Source: Acridotheres tristis (lineage: Eukaryota > Chordata > Aves > Passeriformes > Sturnidae). From it: a stretch of 64,000 nt of DNA. The notes beneath the pieces were generated by a model. That model made no database searches, was not told where the DNA came from, and saw only the letters and a list, made by a program, of their open reading frames with translations. This document shows positions 38,105-51,000 of the stretch, piece after piece (positions within the stretch are counted from its first letter, which is position 1; every line of letters starts with the position of its first letter). The stretch is from contig CM072885.1 of NCBI GenBank assembly GCA_037013685.1, forward strand, positions 65,761,785 to 65,825,784, given 5' to 3'. The translations under genes and the position numbers were made by a program.

Positions 38105-38146
38105 GTGGATGTCCCCCTTAAATCAATATTTGATTCACGCCGTTAG
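38105..38146 (+). CDS. Possible terminal exon of the coiled-coil gene, ending in TAG
   Basis: A good acceptor ('tgttttcattgcag') is followed by 13 codons in phase 0, peptide VDVPLKSIFDSRR, and a TAG stop. No donor falls before the stop. An AATAAA hexamer lies at 38232-38237, 86 nt beyond the stop, so a short 3' UTR is plausible. Entry phase fits both the exon at 9217 and the 54-nt candidate at 30994 (first donor). The coding part is very short, so statistical support from codons is weak; the call rests on splice site, phase and polyadenylation signal agreeing. Confidence 0.25.
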   Translation: MDVPLKSIFDSRR

Positions 38147-38231
38147 AACAAACCTAGAAAGTGCAATGCCATGGGGGAATACTTAACCAGGCAATTGCAC
38201 CAGGGGCCTAGTTATCTTTTGATGTGACTAC

Positions 38232-38237
38232 AATAAA
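38232..38237 (+). promoter_or_regulatory. AATAAA, possible polyadenylation signal
   Basis: A canonical hexamer downstream of the TAG stop at 38144-38146. Such hexamers are frequent in AT-rich DNA, so this one matters only if the terminal exon is real. Confidence 0.2.
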
Positions 38238-41200
38238 TAGCACAATAGTAGAAGCAGCTCTAGTTTGCCTTTGTAAGATCTGTGTTAAGGCTGATGGGAG
38301 GAAACCAAACCAAAGGCTGTCTGAGACATTAGGCTTAAAAACCTCAGGAAAAGCATCCCTCAGCTTCAGAAAAATATGCCAAATTCAGAAATTTGGTATA
38401 TGTACAAATCTGCCTGAATCTTCCCCACAGTCCTGTAAGGCAGCCTGCCAAGCAGAGGTGGTCTGTTAAGGCAGAAATGGAAGAGCAAGAAGAGAGTTCT
38501 GTGGGGATCCCCAGCTGTGGGAGTCATCCCAAGCAAAGGGAATGCGGCCCTGGCTGGGAAGAGATTGTGTGAATTGCCCACTGGTAGCTGTGCAATAGGT
38601 ACCAGGGAAGGGAAAGGGAGAGAACAATCTGGGAAGCAGGGAAAATGTGGGTGATGCAGCATGGACAGGGAGACAGAGATACAGCCATGAAGTTCACCCA
38701 TTTCTGACCTCAGCCAGGCTGCTGTTTCTGCTCTCAGCAAAGCTGATGCCATACCCACAGCCTGTTCTCTGGAATGTGTGGCAGTGTTGCTGTGTTCTGC
38801 AGAACTCTGCTCCAGTGACTGGCTGCACTGCCAAACACCTCCTGGAGAGGAACAGATAAATCCATGCTACCTCCACTCAACTGTGCGTGTTCCCTTGTGA
38901 AAAAACAAGTAGGTGTGTTTTGACAACTAGCTCTGTGGTTGGGCTGATTTGCCTGCTTTTCCTTTACCCCATGGAGAGGTTTTGTGCGTGTTTGTGTTCA
39001 AAAATACTCCATGGTTTGTTTGCTGTCAGCTGGAGTCCCTGCTGTGTTCCTCAAGTGCTGTTCCAGGTACTATTTCATTTGCTAATGAATTGCTTAAGTT
39101 TTGATACATCTTAGTGTGCAAGTCACACAGAAGGAAGGGTCAAACTGTTGGTTTGTAGGTGTTGTAGTGTCAAATGTCCTCTTAATCCCAATATAACCCA
39201 AAGATTTGTTTGGGGGTTGCTGCAGCATTCAGTTTCTCAGGACAGCCCAGCAATGATGGAAGTGTAGTTCTGGTTGCACCCTCAGGCTTTTCTGTTCCAA
39301 GCCATGTGCTGGATGCACTTCTTAAAGCAGTGATGCCTTAACTGTGCTTCTGATTCCAAGAGAATTAGTAATCCCCACCCTTCTCCTTCCAGGTATCAGG
39401 CAAAGCAAACCCCAGCACAGTAACACTGCTGCAGCAGTGGCAGATGGACACAGGGGTGATCTGGTCCCCAGCTTTGCTCTGCACTTCCCACAGCCTTCCT
39501 GCCACAGGCTGGGGTGTGAGGAGTCTCCTTTCACCACGTGGGGCTTTTGGGCAGAGGTCAATGAGAAGCCAGAGCTACAGTGAGATCTTCAGGATGAATC
39601 TGGATACAAGGGCAGGTGGGTTAGCTGGGCTCTGAGGAACCAGGCTGTGAGGGGTGTGTGTGATTTGTGCCCTTCCCTGTCAATCTGAACCAGGGTGTTT
39701 TAGAAAATGCCGTTTTCTAAAGTTTTTAAGATTTTTAGAAGTTTTTCAAGTCCTGGTTATGAATGCACTGTGGCCTTGGGGAGATGGTTCTGCTGCCACT
39801 GTGCTCTCCAGGATGGCACCAGTTCATTTGGGAACTGACTTCCTGGAGAAGGTGCTCAAATCTTTTGTTGTCTCTGCCATGACCAGTTTGTCTCTGACTC
39901 GGGCAAATGATGGAAGATAAGCTTGTACTTGCTCTTAGAAACCTATTTCAAAGAGTATAAACACTGGCAGAGTAGGCCAAAGTCTTGGATGTGTAGGCAG
40001 GAGTTGTAGTAGAGTGTTCAGAGTGTTTCCCAACATTCCAGCCCTTTCCATAGGGACTCTGTGTTGGCTCTTCCTGAGAGCTTCCTAAAGGGCCTGGAAT
40101 CACCAGTTGTGTTTTGCTTTATGTGCACATGGGCTGCTGCATGTACAGCTCTGTGTGTGGGTATTAGGGACAGAACTCTGCATTTTGGCAGTGTCTGTCT
40201 AAATCCTCCTGTTCCCTTTGTCTCACACCCTGGGAACACAAGGGGAGCTTGGGGCTCCAGGGCTGATTTTTACATGGTCTGTAGATCTGGTGCTGTGAAC
40301 TCATTTTACTGTGTTGCCAATGGGTCCTGCTTTTGGTTTGGGAAGAATAGTCACAGGAGTTTCTCGGTTTATGTAAATAGTTTACCCTCTGTGCTGGCCA
40401 GGAGACAAAGTTTAGCCACTTGTGATCCTGAGGATGCTTCTGATGTTGGCAGCTGTGCTATAGAAATAGGTCCCACACTACCTTTTCCCGTGTTTTTTGA
40501 GCTGCTTTGAGATCACTTTAACTGATGATACCTGGATAAAGACATACTTTAAGGTAGCACTTTTCCTATTGGTAGCCCTTGATCTGTACAAAAATATAGG
40601 GATCCCATTAGTGTATTCTGTGTAAGTTAATATAGGAACTAACACAGCTCTTATAATGGAAAAATAGAGATTTTCTTCTGAGAATTGTGCTCTACTGCCT
40701 TCTCTTGTAGGCAGCAGGGTAGGCTACTGTTGCATATGTCTTGTGTAAAGAAGATTATATTGATGAATATATATAGATATGGATTATATTCAGCAGACAC
40801 TTCCAAACACACCTCCTCCCTTCCAAGGCAGATTGCAGCATTAGGAGCTCAGAGAGGAATCTGGGATGAAGCTGTACCTGAACTTCTGTAGGATGCTACT
40901 GGGAGTAGTTCCTTATTTTCACACGCACTTAAAAACTGGGAAAAGTTCTTTCAATTTATCACTGTGGTTTATGTTGTATTACTGAAATACAGTTAACTAC
41001 AGTAAGCATAATCATTTATCCTGTGCTAGCACCTCAGCCAGACCAGTTATTGATCAATACATGTCCACACCAAAGGCTTTACAAGAAGCACACAGGGAGG
41101 GAAGTCTACACAGCTTTGCTTTTTTAAAAGCTTGTCGTAAGTTTCCATCCAAACTTCACATTGGAGATCAAATTGAATTAGCGTGGCATTAATTTAATTC

Positions 41201-43752
41201 ATCCTATACATAATGTGGTTTTTTAAACACTAGCTTTCTTTAATTTGTGAGCCTGGTGGTGTAATTTTAGTGCCTGGTCATGAGAGAGGTAAATACCACC
41301 TGAACTCTTGAGTCTGCAGATGCCAAGGGGTGTTTGGGTTTCCCAGACTTCTCACGAGTACAAATTTCCTTCCCAAGGAACTCTTCCATTTTGAGGGAGT
41401 GTTTCTTCAGCCTCACTATGCCTGTTATCTTCTTGAACACATAATTGGGTTTAAGTGGCTTTTGTTTAATGCTGGTTTGTGTCAGGCACTTTTCTGTCAG
41501 GAGGCAGGGACAATCTGCTGATGCAGATAAGCAAAACTGGCTCAGCCTTTGCCACATTATGTAAATAGCAGATTTGTGGAGTTGCCCCAAGGAAGATTAT
41601 TTGTATTTAATTGGGCAGGCTCCAATGTCTGTATTCCAGAAATTTGACCTCAAATGCACTGAAGTTGGTGGAGGGACTTCCCTGTGTTTTGAAAAGTCTG
41701 ATCCAGACTCCAGTGGTGCTGATCTTGGGTTTCTGGGAGCAAACACAGCTTTATGCTTTCATCCTCCTCTGACCATTTAATATTTTGTTCAGCAATCAAA
41801 TCCAGCCAGTGTGAAAGATCATATAAAGCAAATTTAGGGGCAGGATTGATACAGTTTCCACATAGGCTGGCAAAATGAATTCTCAGTTTCCTTATGTGTT
41901 TCTGACTACCACTTTTCCCACTTTGCAAACATTCTGACCTTCTCCAGTCAAAGAACAAAACTCACCCAGTGGCAACTTAAATAATCCCAACAAACAATGG
42001 AATCATCCTAGTTCTGCAAATCAAATCCTCACATGACATGTTTCACAAGAATCCACATCCTAATATGTGTCTAAACTGGTAAAAATTGATAAATAACTTC
42101 AAAAAGCGACATTAAAATTTCCTGTTGTGACCATAGTGTAGCTGAAACAAAATTTTGTATCTATTGATTAATGTGTTTGTTCTTATTGTGCAGGCAATGT
42201 TTACAGCCTCTGAAAATCTGTTCTGTTTATTTTACTGTGCTTAGAAGACAACAGCAATTTGTATTCATTTGCATCTCATTTTAAAGGACAGTGATAATAA
42301 GAAAAGTTGTGGGGGGATGTATGCATGTGTGAATTTTGTATATACAAACACATATATTTATGCACATGTATATGTACACAAACAAAATTATTTGTTTTCC
42401 TATAATGTTTGAGAGGAGATATTTGCTGTTGGGATTTTACCAGTTTTTACATCCTGCAGCTCTCCCTTGTAGTCTTCTCTTTGCTTTGCATGCCTAAAGT
42501 TTCAAAACCCTGCTCAGATCCCATTTATGTAGGACAAAAATAATTCTAAAGGGCAACAAACCTTCACAAAAAAAAATTAATGAAACTAATTGAGGCTAAC
42601 ATTTTAACACACACTGCTCATTGTACAGTTCTTTATCAGAGCCATTGAGCAGGCAAGCTCAGCAAGTTCCTGGAAAAAATAATCCCCAATTTTTGTTTTT
42701 CCAACTAGACCAACATTTTCAGTTCCTGGGAAAAAATAAAAAGGTACTTTTTTAGACCAGGAGCAAAAAATAAAAGTGCATTATTAAATCTAAGTGCAGA
42801 AAATGGACTAGCGTGGGTTGATAGATGTCCTAAATTAGTGGATTTAACAAGTGATTTGATTTTATTACACTTTTTCTGTAGTGTGTGTTTGGTTATTAAC
42901 AGTTAATAGCACACATAAGCTGAAGACAAATAGGCTTGCATGGACCAGTTGGTCTGATTCTGAACTGTTGGCTTGCTCATGCAATATTCATGTTTAATTT
43001 ATAGATTCTTGCATCACCAAATGTGTGAGTAAAAGGGATGGGCAGGAATACACAGCAGTTACCACTTGTGCCAAGATCCTTTCCCTGTTTTGAGAGGCAG
43101 GGAAGTGGCTGAGATGCCCAGGATGCCTCTCCATGATAGGAGGGGAAAGAGGAAAGCTTGCTTTTGAAACAGTAAACTCTGCTAAGCAGCAATCTCAACA
43201 ATAAAATACGTGTTTTAGGCTCCCAGGCCTTAGGTTTGTGCTAGGTTTTGATTTGGTGGTGTGGATTTGTGTGCTGAGGTTGATTAAAACACTCAGCACA
43301 GGCTGGAGGATGGCACAGGTGCGATGATAAAAATGCATCCAGGTGTCCACACTGGGTGTGGCTGTGACTGAGCATGAGGGTTGGGGGTGGTTAATCTGGG
43401 CAGGGAACTGGGAACAGCTGCTGGGACAGGGAACTGGGATGAGGGGCATAAACAGGAGTAGGATAAGGTACAGTCCAAGTACCACAGATTTGCTTTTTGT
43501 GAAGTCATCAGAGTGACAATGCCTGGGCAGAGTGTGGGATCAAGTTTAGCATCTGGCAGCATCCCCTTAGGTGCCCCCTTAACTCTTCACTGATTGCACA
43601 CAAAAAGAACATTAAACTCGCCCCTGTTCTTTTTTCCTCTGCCGCCAAGGCTCAGAGGAAGTGTGAATCGCTGTTTGCTGATGATCTCTCTGGAAGGGCT
43701 CCTTGCTGGTCCAGGCACTTTCCCTGGCCTGCTATGAGTTGTTAGTCAGATG

Positions 43753-43820
43753 TGACTCAATTTTCTGAGCCCACTCAGGCTGATACCCCGCGAAGAACTC
43801 CTGGAAATGACCATGACTCA
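43753..43820. promoter_or_regulatory. Two consensus AP-1 sites 61 bp apart
   Basis: TGACTCA occurs at 43753-43759 and again at 43814-43820. Perfect 7-mers this close are uncommon by chance in 64 kb. They lie in a stretch with more CpG than its surroundings. AP-1 binding is known for this motif; enhancer activity here is inference. Confidence 0.3.
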
Positions 43821-46024
43821 GGCTCGGTTGAGTCCATCCCAGTGAGGCCATCCAAGTGGGATGAATTTATTCGCAATATTTTTAGTGCTGTGACTTTCTT
43901 TAGGCCTAAGGAAAGACTTGTACCCTGTAACAGTTCCCATGTCTTGCCAGAAAGGTTTCTTCAGGCTTTCATACAGCTGTTCCTAGGGAGGTAGTAATGT
44001 TTTATTTGTATCACTAGGTCATTCCTTATGCCTCAATTCGAGATGTTATAGGATGGATTTATGTAGAAATCCTGTGTTTTTAAAACACATGTGTTTGAGC
44101 TCGGCATACAGGCTGCCTAAACAGATTTTGTTGTGTCAATTATTTGAAGTATTGAATGAACTATGGTAGAAAACCACCAGTACACGCAGTGAAAAACACC
44201 ATGGTGCTTACAGGAGCTCGTTCCACGTCCCAGAGAGTGCACTGTAGGCTGTGTTGACCAGACTATTTTTCTTTGCACACATTTTTTTCATACTTTTGTT
44301 GGAGTTTTGCCTTATAGTCCCATGGAGGAGAGGGACAGCCTTGTCCCTGAATGCTTGGAGCATTAGATCTATCCCTGCAGGAGCACCCTGAGTGTTTCTG
44401 CTTGTTCAGAGGAGAGGAAAAAGGTCTGTGAAGGTCTGTGCTATCTGTCAGCTTCTGTGTTTACACCCACCACGTCGCTGCCTTTTGTCTGGGAGGTTTA
44501 TTTTTGTGCACATACGTGAATTTATAGATACACCTGTGTATTCCTTAGGGGAAACATGCTTGAATTCCCATCCTCTGTGAGAGCCAGCAGAGCACTGAGT
44601 CCTCCATGGTTAAACTGCTCATTCTCTGGGCCATTGGTTGTCCATCTTTTGTTTCTACATACTTGCCTAGTGGATTTTGGCTAATAGGAAAAAATACTTT
44701 GATTTATGCACTTGTATTTTTGGAATATTGTGGAGCCTGGCTCATTAGCCAAGACACTGAGCTGAACAAGGCTGAAATCTGTTCTGTGCCCTAAGGATCT
44801 CCTCGTTTTAGCAGTTCAAATTATGGTGTGGATTGATAGAGGTAAATACAGTGGGAAATAACTCAGTTTGCTGATATGGAAGGAGACCAACACTGCAAAA
44901 AAATCTTCCAACTCCCAACATTCGACTTGAATAAATCCCACGGCTCTCAGGACCACTGATGTTATTTCTGAACATAGTCCTGCTGCAGCCAGCAAATTAT
45001 GAGGTATGTGCTTTTAGCAGAGACATTTCAGAAAAAATTCCAGTGGGAAGAAGAAAATTCTAATCCAGGTCCAATCCTCCATCAGAGCTGTCCCACACAA
45101 AACCATTCCCCTGCAGTCCCACAGCTTTCCAATGATCAATGAGAGAGAATGGCTCAGAGCTAACACTGATAACAGGAGGCTGGGCTGATGAAACAGAGCT
45201 CCAAGGCATTTACTGTTAGCACCTGCAAAGTAACAAACCCAGGTGTGTATTGAGCAAAGTGGCAAATCCCCATTTTGTCAGATGTTGGAACATGTGAATA
45301 TTGTTTTGCTCTATCATGGACACACCAGTCTTTGTCCCTGATTTGTGTATTAATTAGGAGATGAAGATGTTGGGAAGTGGAAAAGTAAAAAGGGCTGATT
45401 TCTCTGCTTGGCATAATAAAGGCAATATATTTCACAAGAAACTAGTCTACTTTTATTAGTGTATTTTAAAAAAAGAATACTAGGGGAAAGTTATTTATAT
45501 AAGGACAAAGTTGGCCAATATCTGCAACACTGTTTTGTTTCTGCCTTCCCAGAATGAATGATTCATGTTATTTCTGGAAAACCTAGTGATTTACTGCCAC
45601 TCACAAAACCTTGTACATAGGTAAGAGTAACACAGCAGGTTTATTCACACTGAGGACAGGAGGTGACAGCTCAAATGGACACAGGAAATCTAGAGAAAAG
45701 CATAATAATGATAATGCAGTGTCTCTTTGCAAAGCCTCATCTGATCCTCACTGCCCAAAGTGCAGATGAACAATACAAGAGAGAAAAACCTCAGGTCTGT
45801 TTTTGTGATTTTACCAAGAGCAGAGGTTTCATGCGGTTCTGGCTCAGAGAAAGCATCTGGAAGAGCACCAACAACAGAAAATGCTGTTGGAGGGTATTTT
45901 ATTTATACTTAAATCCTGTTTTGTTCTTATATTCAAGTGTGTATCATGGGAACAGTGTACTATCTTTGGACAAAAAGATTTCTTTTACCAAAAATACTCC
46001 TCCCAAACACTTCTTAGAACTTCC

Positions 46025-46092
46025 TGACGTCATCGTTATCTTTAAAGGAAACACAAAGCTCCCAGTCAAGCGTTCCTTGCCCAGATGACTCA
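46025..46092. promoter_or_regulatory. CRE palindrome and AP-1 site close together
   Basis: TGACGTCA (full CREB/ATF palindrome) sits at 46025-46032 and TGACTCA at 46086-46092. Both are bound by bZIP factors. No promoter, CpG island or transcript start is visible nearby, so a distal element is the likelier reading if it is functional. Confidence 0.3.
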
Positions 46093-47350
46093 GAGAAGAG
46101 TTGGTTTCACTTTTGTTCCGTGCTTGGTGCTCATAAAGCAGAGAACTGGATGTGACTTCCTCCGTGGAGCTCTAATTGTGGTTTCATTGCTGACTTGCTC
46201 TCTGCTTATTTCAGAGTTGGGATTCCCCCTCCCACACACAGAACAGTTGTTACCTGTGCAGGTGCTACAGGTGCTGTGCTGGGAGAGAAGAGGAGGTGAC
46301 CAGAAGGGACTTTGGGAATGTTACAAAAATTAAAACAACCCCGAGTGACTCTGCTGCCTCCCTGACTTCAGAATTGGGCGCCTGTACTTCAAAGAATAGA
46401 ATCCACCTTGTGTTTGTGATGTCCAGGGCTACAAGAAATGAAATTTTCAAGTTATATATCCAGGATTAGACTTTAAATATCATTTGTAAAACACTTTAAA
46501 TGTCAATCATTCCCTAGGTGTCAAACCAGATTGTGACACTCTCCTGTAATTTAAGAGAGGGAAAAGCTCAGTTAAAATATGAGCACAGCCTAAATTTCAG
46601 TGCTTTTGGATTTTGCTGTGCTTAGTCATGCAATCTAATGTTCTGAGAAAGCTTTTGTGGTTTTATTATTTTATAAATTCACTCTATGTACAAAGATATT
46701 GTGCATATTAATCTCCTATGCTAAAAAAATAAGAAAATAATCTGAAGATAATTCTCAAACAATGAATATAGAAGAATATTGAGATTTTTAGCAACCTGTG
46801 GATTAGGCTATTTGAAAATTGTCTGGGATTAGGGGTTGTTTTTTTGAAGGCTAAGTTGATTTTTGCTTCCATAAAATGTAAAACTGCTACTGGAGGCAGA
46901 AGCCAATTTCTTCTTTTCTTTGGCTGCACCTGGTAAATGCTGCAGATGGATATATCTGCAGCTATGAATTTCAGATAAAACTGCTCAAATATAATCAGCT
47001 TAAGAAGAACTATTTTCTGAAGTAAAATTTATATAATTGATGCAGTTTTAATGAGTTAAAATATGATCAGTTATCCTTTGTTTATAACTTTAAGCTTTGC
47101 TTAGGCAATATTTAAACTATCTAATTTAGGATTTAGTTAAGGCTGTGATTGTGTTTGGGTTGCCTTTTTTTTTTGGTGTTGTGTGCTGCTTTTTCTCTCC
47201 TTATTTTTTTTCTCACAACCAAAAGCACAGCCCTCAAGCCTGAGCTGTTGTACTTCCTCTCTTGTATTTGAAAGCTTCAGGTCAGTGTAATTTTCTGATA
47301 TCCCTTTGCCTTCCTCCTCCTCTCATGTTTTGATCCTTCTCAGAATGTGG

Positions 47351-47390
47351 AATAGCCATAATAGCCATAAGAAGGTGGAATAGCCATAAG
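47351..47390. repeat. Three-copy AATAGCCATA short repeat
   Basis: AATAGCCATA occurs at 47351, 47360 and 47379; the last two copies extend to AATAGCCATAAG and are separated by 'aaggtgg'. It looks like a small replication-slippage duplication. Confidence 0.8.
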
Positions 47391-47945
47391 ATTGGTTTTC
47401 TTTCATGTGAAACGTCCTGCACCTTCCTGGAGCTCACTGTGAGGCAGGAGATGGAGCTGACAAATTATTTTTGTTGTGGTGACAACAATCTTTATTTAAT
47501 CTGCTGGTGTTTAAACACTGGTAAAGGCACAGTCCCGGTAATATTCCCTGACAGTTTGGGAATTGTGCATGGGGAATCTTCCTGGGGACACAGCTGCAAG
47601 GACATCTTCCCATGCCTGCACACTGAGGAGATGCTGGCAGCTGTTTTCTTTTCTTCACATGTCCTCTGCTCTGAGCACATCAGCTGGGTGTTGGTTCAAC
47701 CTTCAGGCCTGCACATGTACATGGCCAGCTGGATTTCGTGTGAAATATCCATGACAGGGAAGCCAAGGTTGCCAGAGTAGAGCTAGACTAGTTTTTGTTC
47801 TTTCCTGCCTCCATACTTTTGTTTTTCTGTGGTATTTTTAAGCATTGCAAGCGTTTCCAGCTGTTTTCAGGTCCTGACAAAGCAGCACAGCTCAAGTCCA
47901 GCTGTGCTGTCCCATCCAGTGCTTCCCTCCTTCGTGGGAGCCAGG

Positions 47946-48030
47946 TGTCCTGGTTTAGGACAAATCTGGGAGGAAGAAGCCAGAGCAGGCACTACAGAGC
48001 TCATCAGTGATGCAGGCAGGTAGGGCTGTG
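47946..48030 (+). mobile_element. Possible endogenous-retrovirus LTR fragment
   Basis: The fragment begins TGTCCTGGTTTAGGACAAA and continues 'tctgggaggaagaagcc', a 5' LTR edge I associate with songbird ERVs. It is related in its first 15 bases to the fragment at 24810. No 3' edge or internal retroviral gene is visible. The right boundary is uncertain. Confidence 0.4.
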
Positions 48031-51000
48031 GGAAAACTCTCCCAGGAATATTTTTGGATGTGAAAGGATTGTAGCCGAACTTGAAATATTTTGTGAAATT
48101 ATGCCAGTGGTGCAGAAAATCAGTTATAGAGGAAAAATCCTATGCTCATCCCATCTTGATGTGTTCTGCTGACACATCTATTTTCAGGATGAAGTATTCC
48201 TCTTTCAAGAACAAGTCTTTGAAAGTACTTCTTTCTGTCACCTGCAAACCTCAGTCCACAAAGGGTCAAGAGAAGTCCCTCAGGGAACCATGTCTCCCAT
48301 TTCCAATTTCATATTGCATATGAAACCATTTCATATTTAATATCTCAAACTCCTGGGTGGAATTCCCAGCCTTTTCCCACCTCTGGTCTCAAACCTGGAG
48401 GTGTGAACACCCTAGGATGTGAACTCCAGGTACTACAAGACAAATGTAGGTGACAAGGGTGGAGTCTCATCTGCAAGGACACTTGCTAGATCAACAAGTT
48501 TGAGCACTAATAAAACCTAGGTACTTTTAAGCTTTAGTATCTTTTTGCAACAGGGTTTTGTGTATAAGGTAAAATGTTAGTGATGGGTTTTTTTGGGTTG
48601 GCAGGGGTGGAACAGTCTCTTGAATCTGGGTTCACTAGGAAGAAGACAGTGCAGCTGCATTTGGGTTTTTTTTTGCATGGGTGAGAGTATTAATAAAATC
48701 TCCATCCTTTACCTGGCTGTTACTTTGGGGAAATTATAAGCTCTTGGTTCATTTTTGGAACTAGTAATCCTCTTTCAGATGCATTAGTTCTGAGCAAAAG
48801 CCTTAGAAGTTACTGGCAGCTAAATCACACCAGTAAGACTAAAACTGGAATGAATTTTAGTCCTACACTAGTTAAAAGTCATAGTTCTTTTTTTCTTTTA
48901 TCTCATCCATTATTTAGATTAGGTTTTGCATAAATTAAAGCCATATTGAAGAGCTTTTCTATGTATTTTACATCAAGGCTGAAGATGTAAAACACATCTA
49001 TTCAAAAAGGAAAGGGAACACGAAAGAAAAAGTATCTTGAATGCTTCTGTTATTAGCGAGTCTCCAGGCAACTCCTGGCTGAGGGCAAAGCTAAATTAAA
49101 TGATTGTAGTAGCAGACTGATACATGTATATATTTGCACACACACAGTCTCCTCAGGAGCTATTTTTAACACATGTGCATCTACCACATCTTACATCTGA
49201 CAGCTTTATTTGAATCCAGGCTATTCATTGGGAATAAGCAGCTAATTAATTTATCACATGAATATCAAATATGCAATTAGTCCCAGAGCACTCAGTATTC
49301 CAGCCATTACCACCGAGGTAGTCTCCACACTGCCAACAATGACTGAGGAATGAGCCCCATTCAGTGCCTGACCTGCTGTAGAAAGACATAAATGGATTTG
49401 CCATATGCTGCTTGATATTGTACTTATAATTCTTCCTTTCTTGTGTTCATGTGCGTGTGCAGTCAGCTAATGGGTTCTCTTCAATCACAGCAGTGTGAAG
49501 GAAGCAAAAGAGTGTTTAGGAGATTAGAGGATGCTGTAGACACAAAGCCCTGAGATGGATATTTCTAAAGAAACACACGTGGATTTATTTCTCTCAGTAA
49601 GGCGAGAGGTAGCAGCCAAAACTGCAGGCAGCAAGATCAAAGTTAGATGTTGGGTGGAAAGCTTTGAAAGGGTAAGGAAGGTTATGCATGGTAAAACAGA
49701 TGACAAGGGGAGATGGCATTGTCACTGTCACTTGCTGGGCAGTGAGGTGACCAGCACCTGGAGATCAGCTTGGGCACAGCTGTCCTGGAGGGGAATGGAG
49801 GGAGATTCCAACTCTCAGGCTCCTCTTGACCACACTGGGACTGTGTGTCTGCTTCTTCAAAAGCCTCATCACACTTGGCAGCTGCACTGCCTTCCTCAAC
49901 AGCAGGCTCAGTGATCAGACAAGCTCCTAAGCTGATCAGATGAAGCTGAAGCACGTTTATTTACTGTAAAGTCAACATCATTACTGCTGCCCTTGAGATA
50001 TTTTGTAATTAAGTACAATTTCCCATGCTGACAAACCTAGTGCCATTTATAGAAATGCTAATTCCTGTTATTTCATGGCTAGCTCCGAAGGTTTAACCTT
50101 GGAGAAGATTTCTGGGTTTTGAACAGTCCTAAAGATTAGTAAATGTTACTGTGATTGTAGAAAAGCCTTGCAAGATCATGTCCAGCTCCATTCTTTGTAG
50201 CTCTTTGGCAGTATTTTACAGCACAGCAATTAGAAGTTGTTTCTGTCAGAGTGGAGCATTAGAAGACATTGTTATACAGCACTGGAGCACTTGGTCATAA
50301 ATCTTGCAATTTGTGATAGAATCTAAACTAATAAAGCATTAAAAACAAGGCAAAGAAAAGTCAGTACATTTTTAAACTCTTTATCTTTGTCTGAGGACAT
50401 GGTTTTATAGGGGTGATGTGAGGTTTAATGGGGAGTGGGGATATATCAGTGCTTTTTATTAAGTTGTATTTAATTTCTTAATTTTGTTTAGTGTCTCTGT
50501 GGCTTTTGATGGATATTTTATAAGCTGCTAAACTAATAGCTCATAAATAAAGCACAACATCCATTCTCTGGGTTCCAAAATATAGGCCATTGTGTTCCCA
50601 GCATCAGGCTGCTAGTTTAAATGTTAGTATGGAAATCAGTCCTTCAGATTAATCACCAAATACAGCATAGGATGAAACAGTGGGGTTTGGCTGAATCTAA
50701 GTCTGGGATGGTTGTGTGGGGGAAGGAGTTTGTTAATAGTCAATATGAAATTCCTGAGCACTCCAGTGTTTTTATAAAAAGGGCCATACTGTAGTGTCCT
50801 GAAACAATGTTGTGCATTTACACATAGTGGACATATCAGGCAGCCTCAATGGGAGTTTAACAGTGACTTTTTTGTAGCTGTAATAACAGGATTGAAAGCC
50901 AGCTCTAATCTCTTAGGGTGTTAGTTGTAAACAAATGCTATTCTGTATAAAAATGCCTTTCCCTGTATACTTTTTTCCCCTAAAGATTGAAGGAAACACT

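Larger units (their letters stand above)
38256..47945. other. Non-coding stretch, probably intergenic or further intron
   Basis: No firm gene. It holds an exon-like open stretch and an AP-1 motif pair at 43753-43841, a CRE plus AP-1 pair at 46025-46092 and a small tandem duplication at 47351-47390. A stretch at 42318-42381 alternates purine and pyrimidine heavily. Confidence 0.5.
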
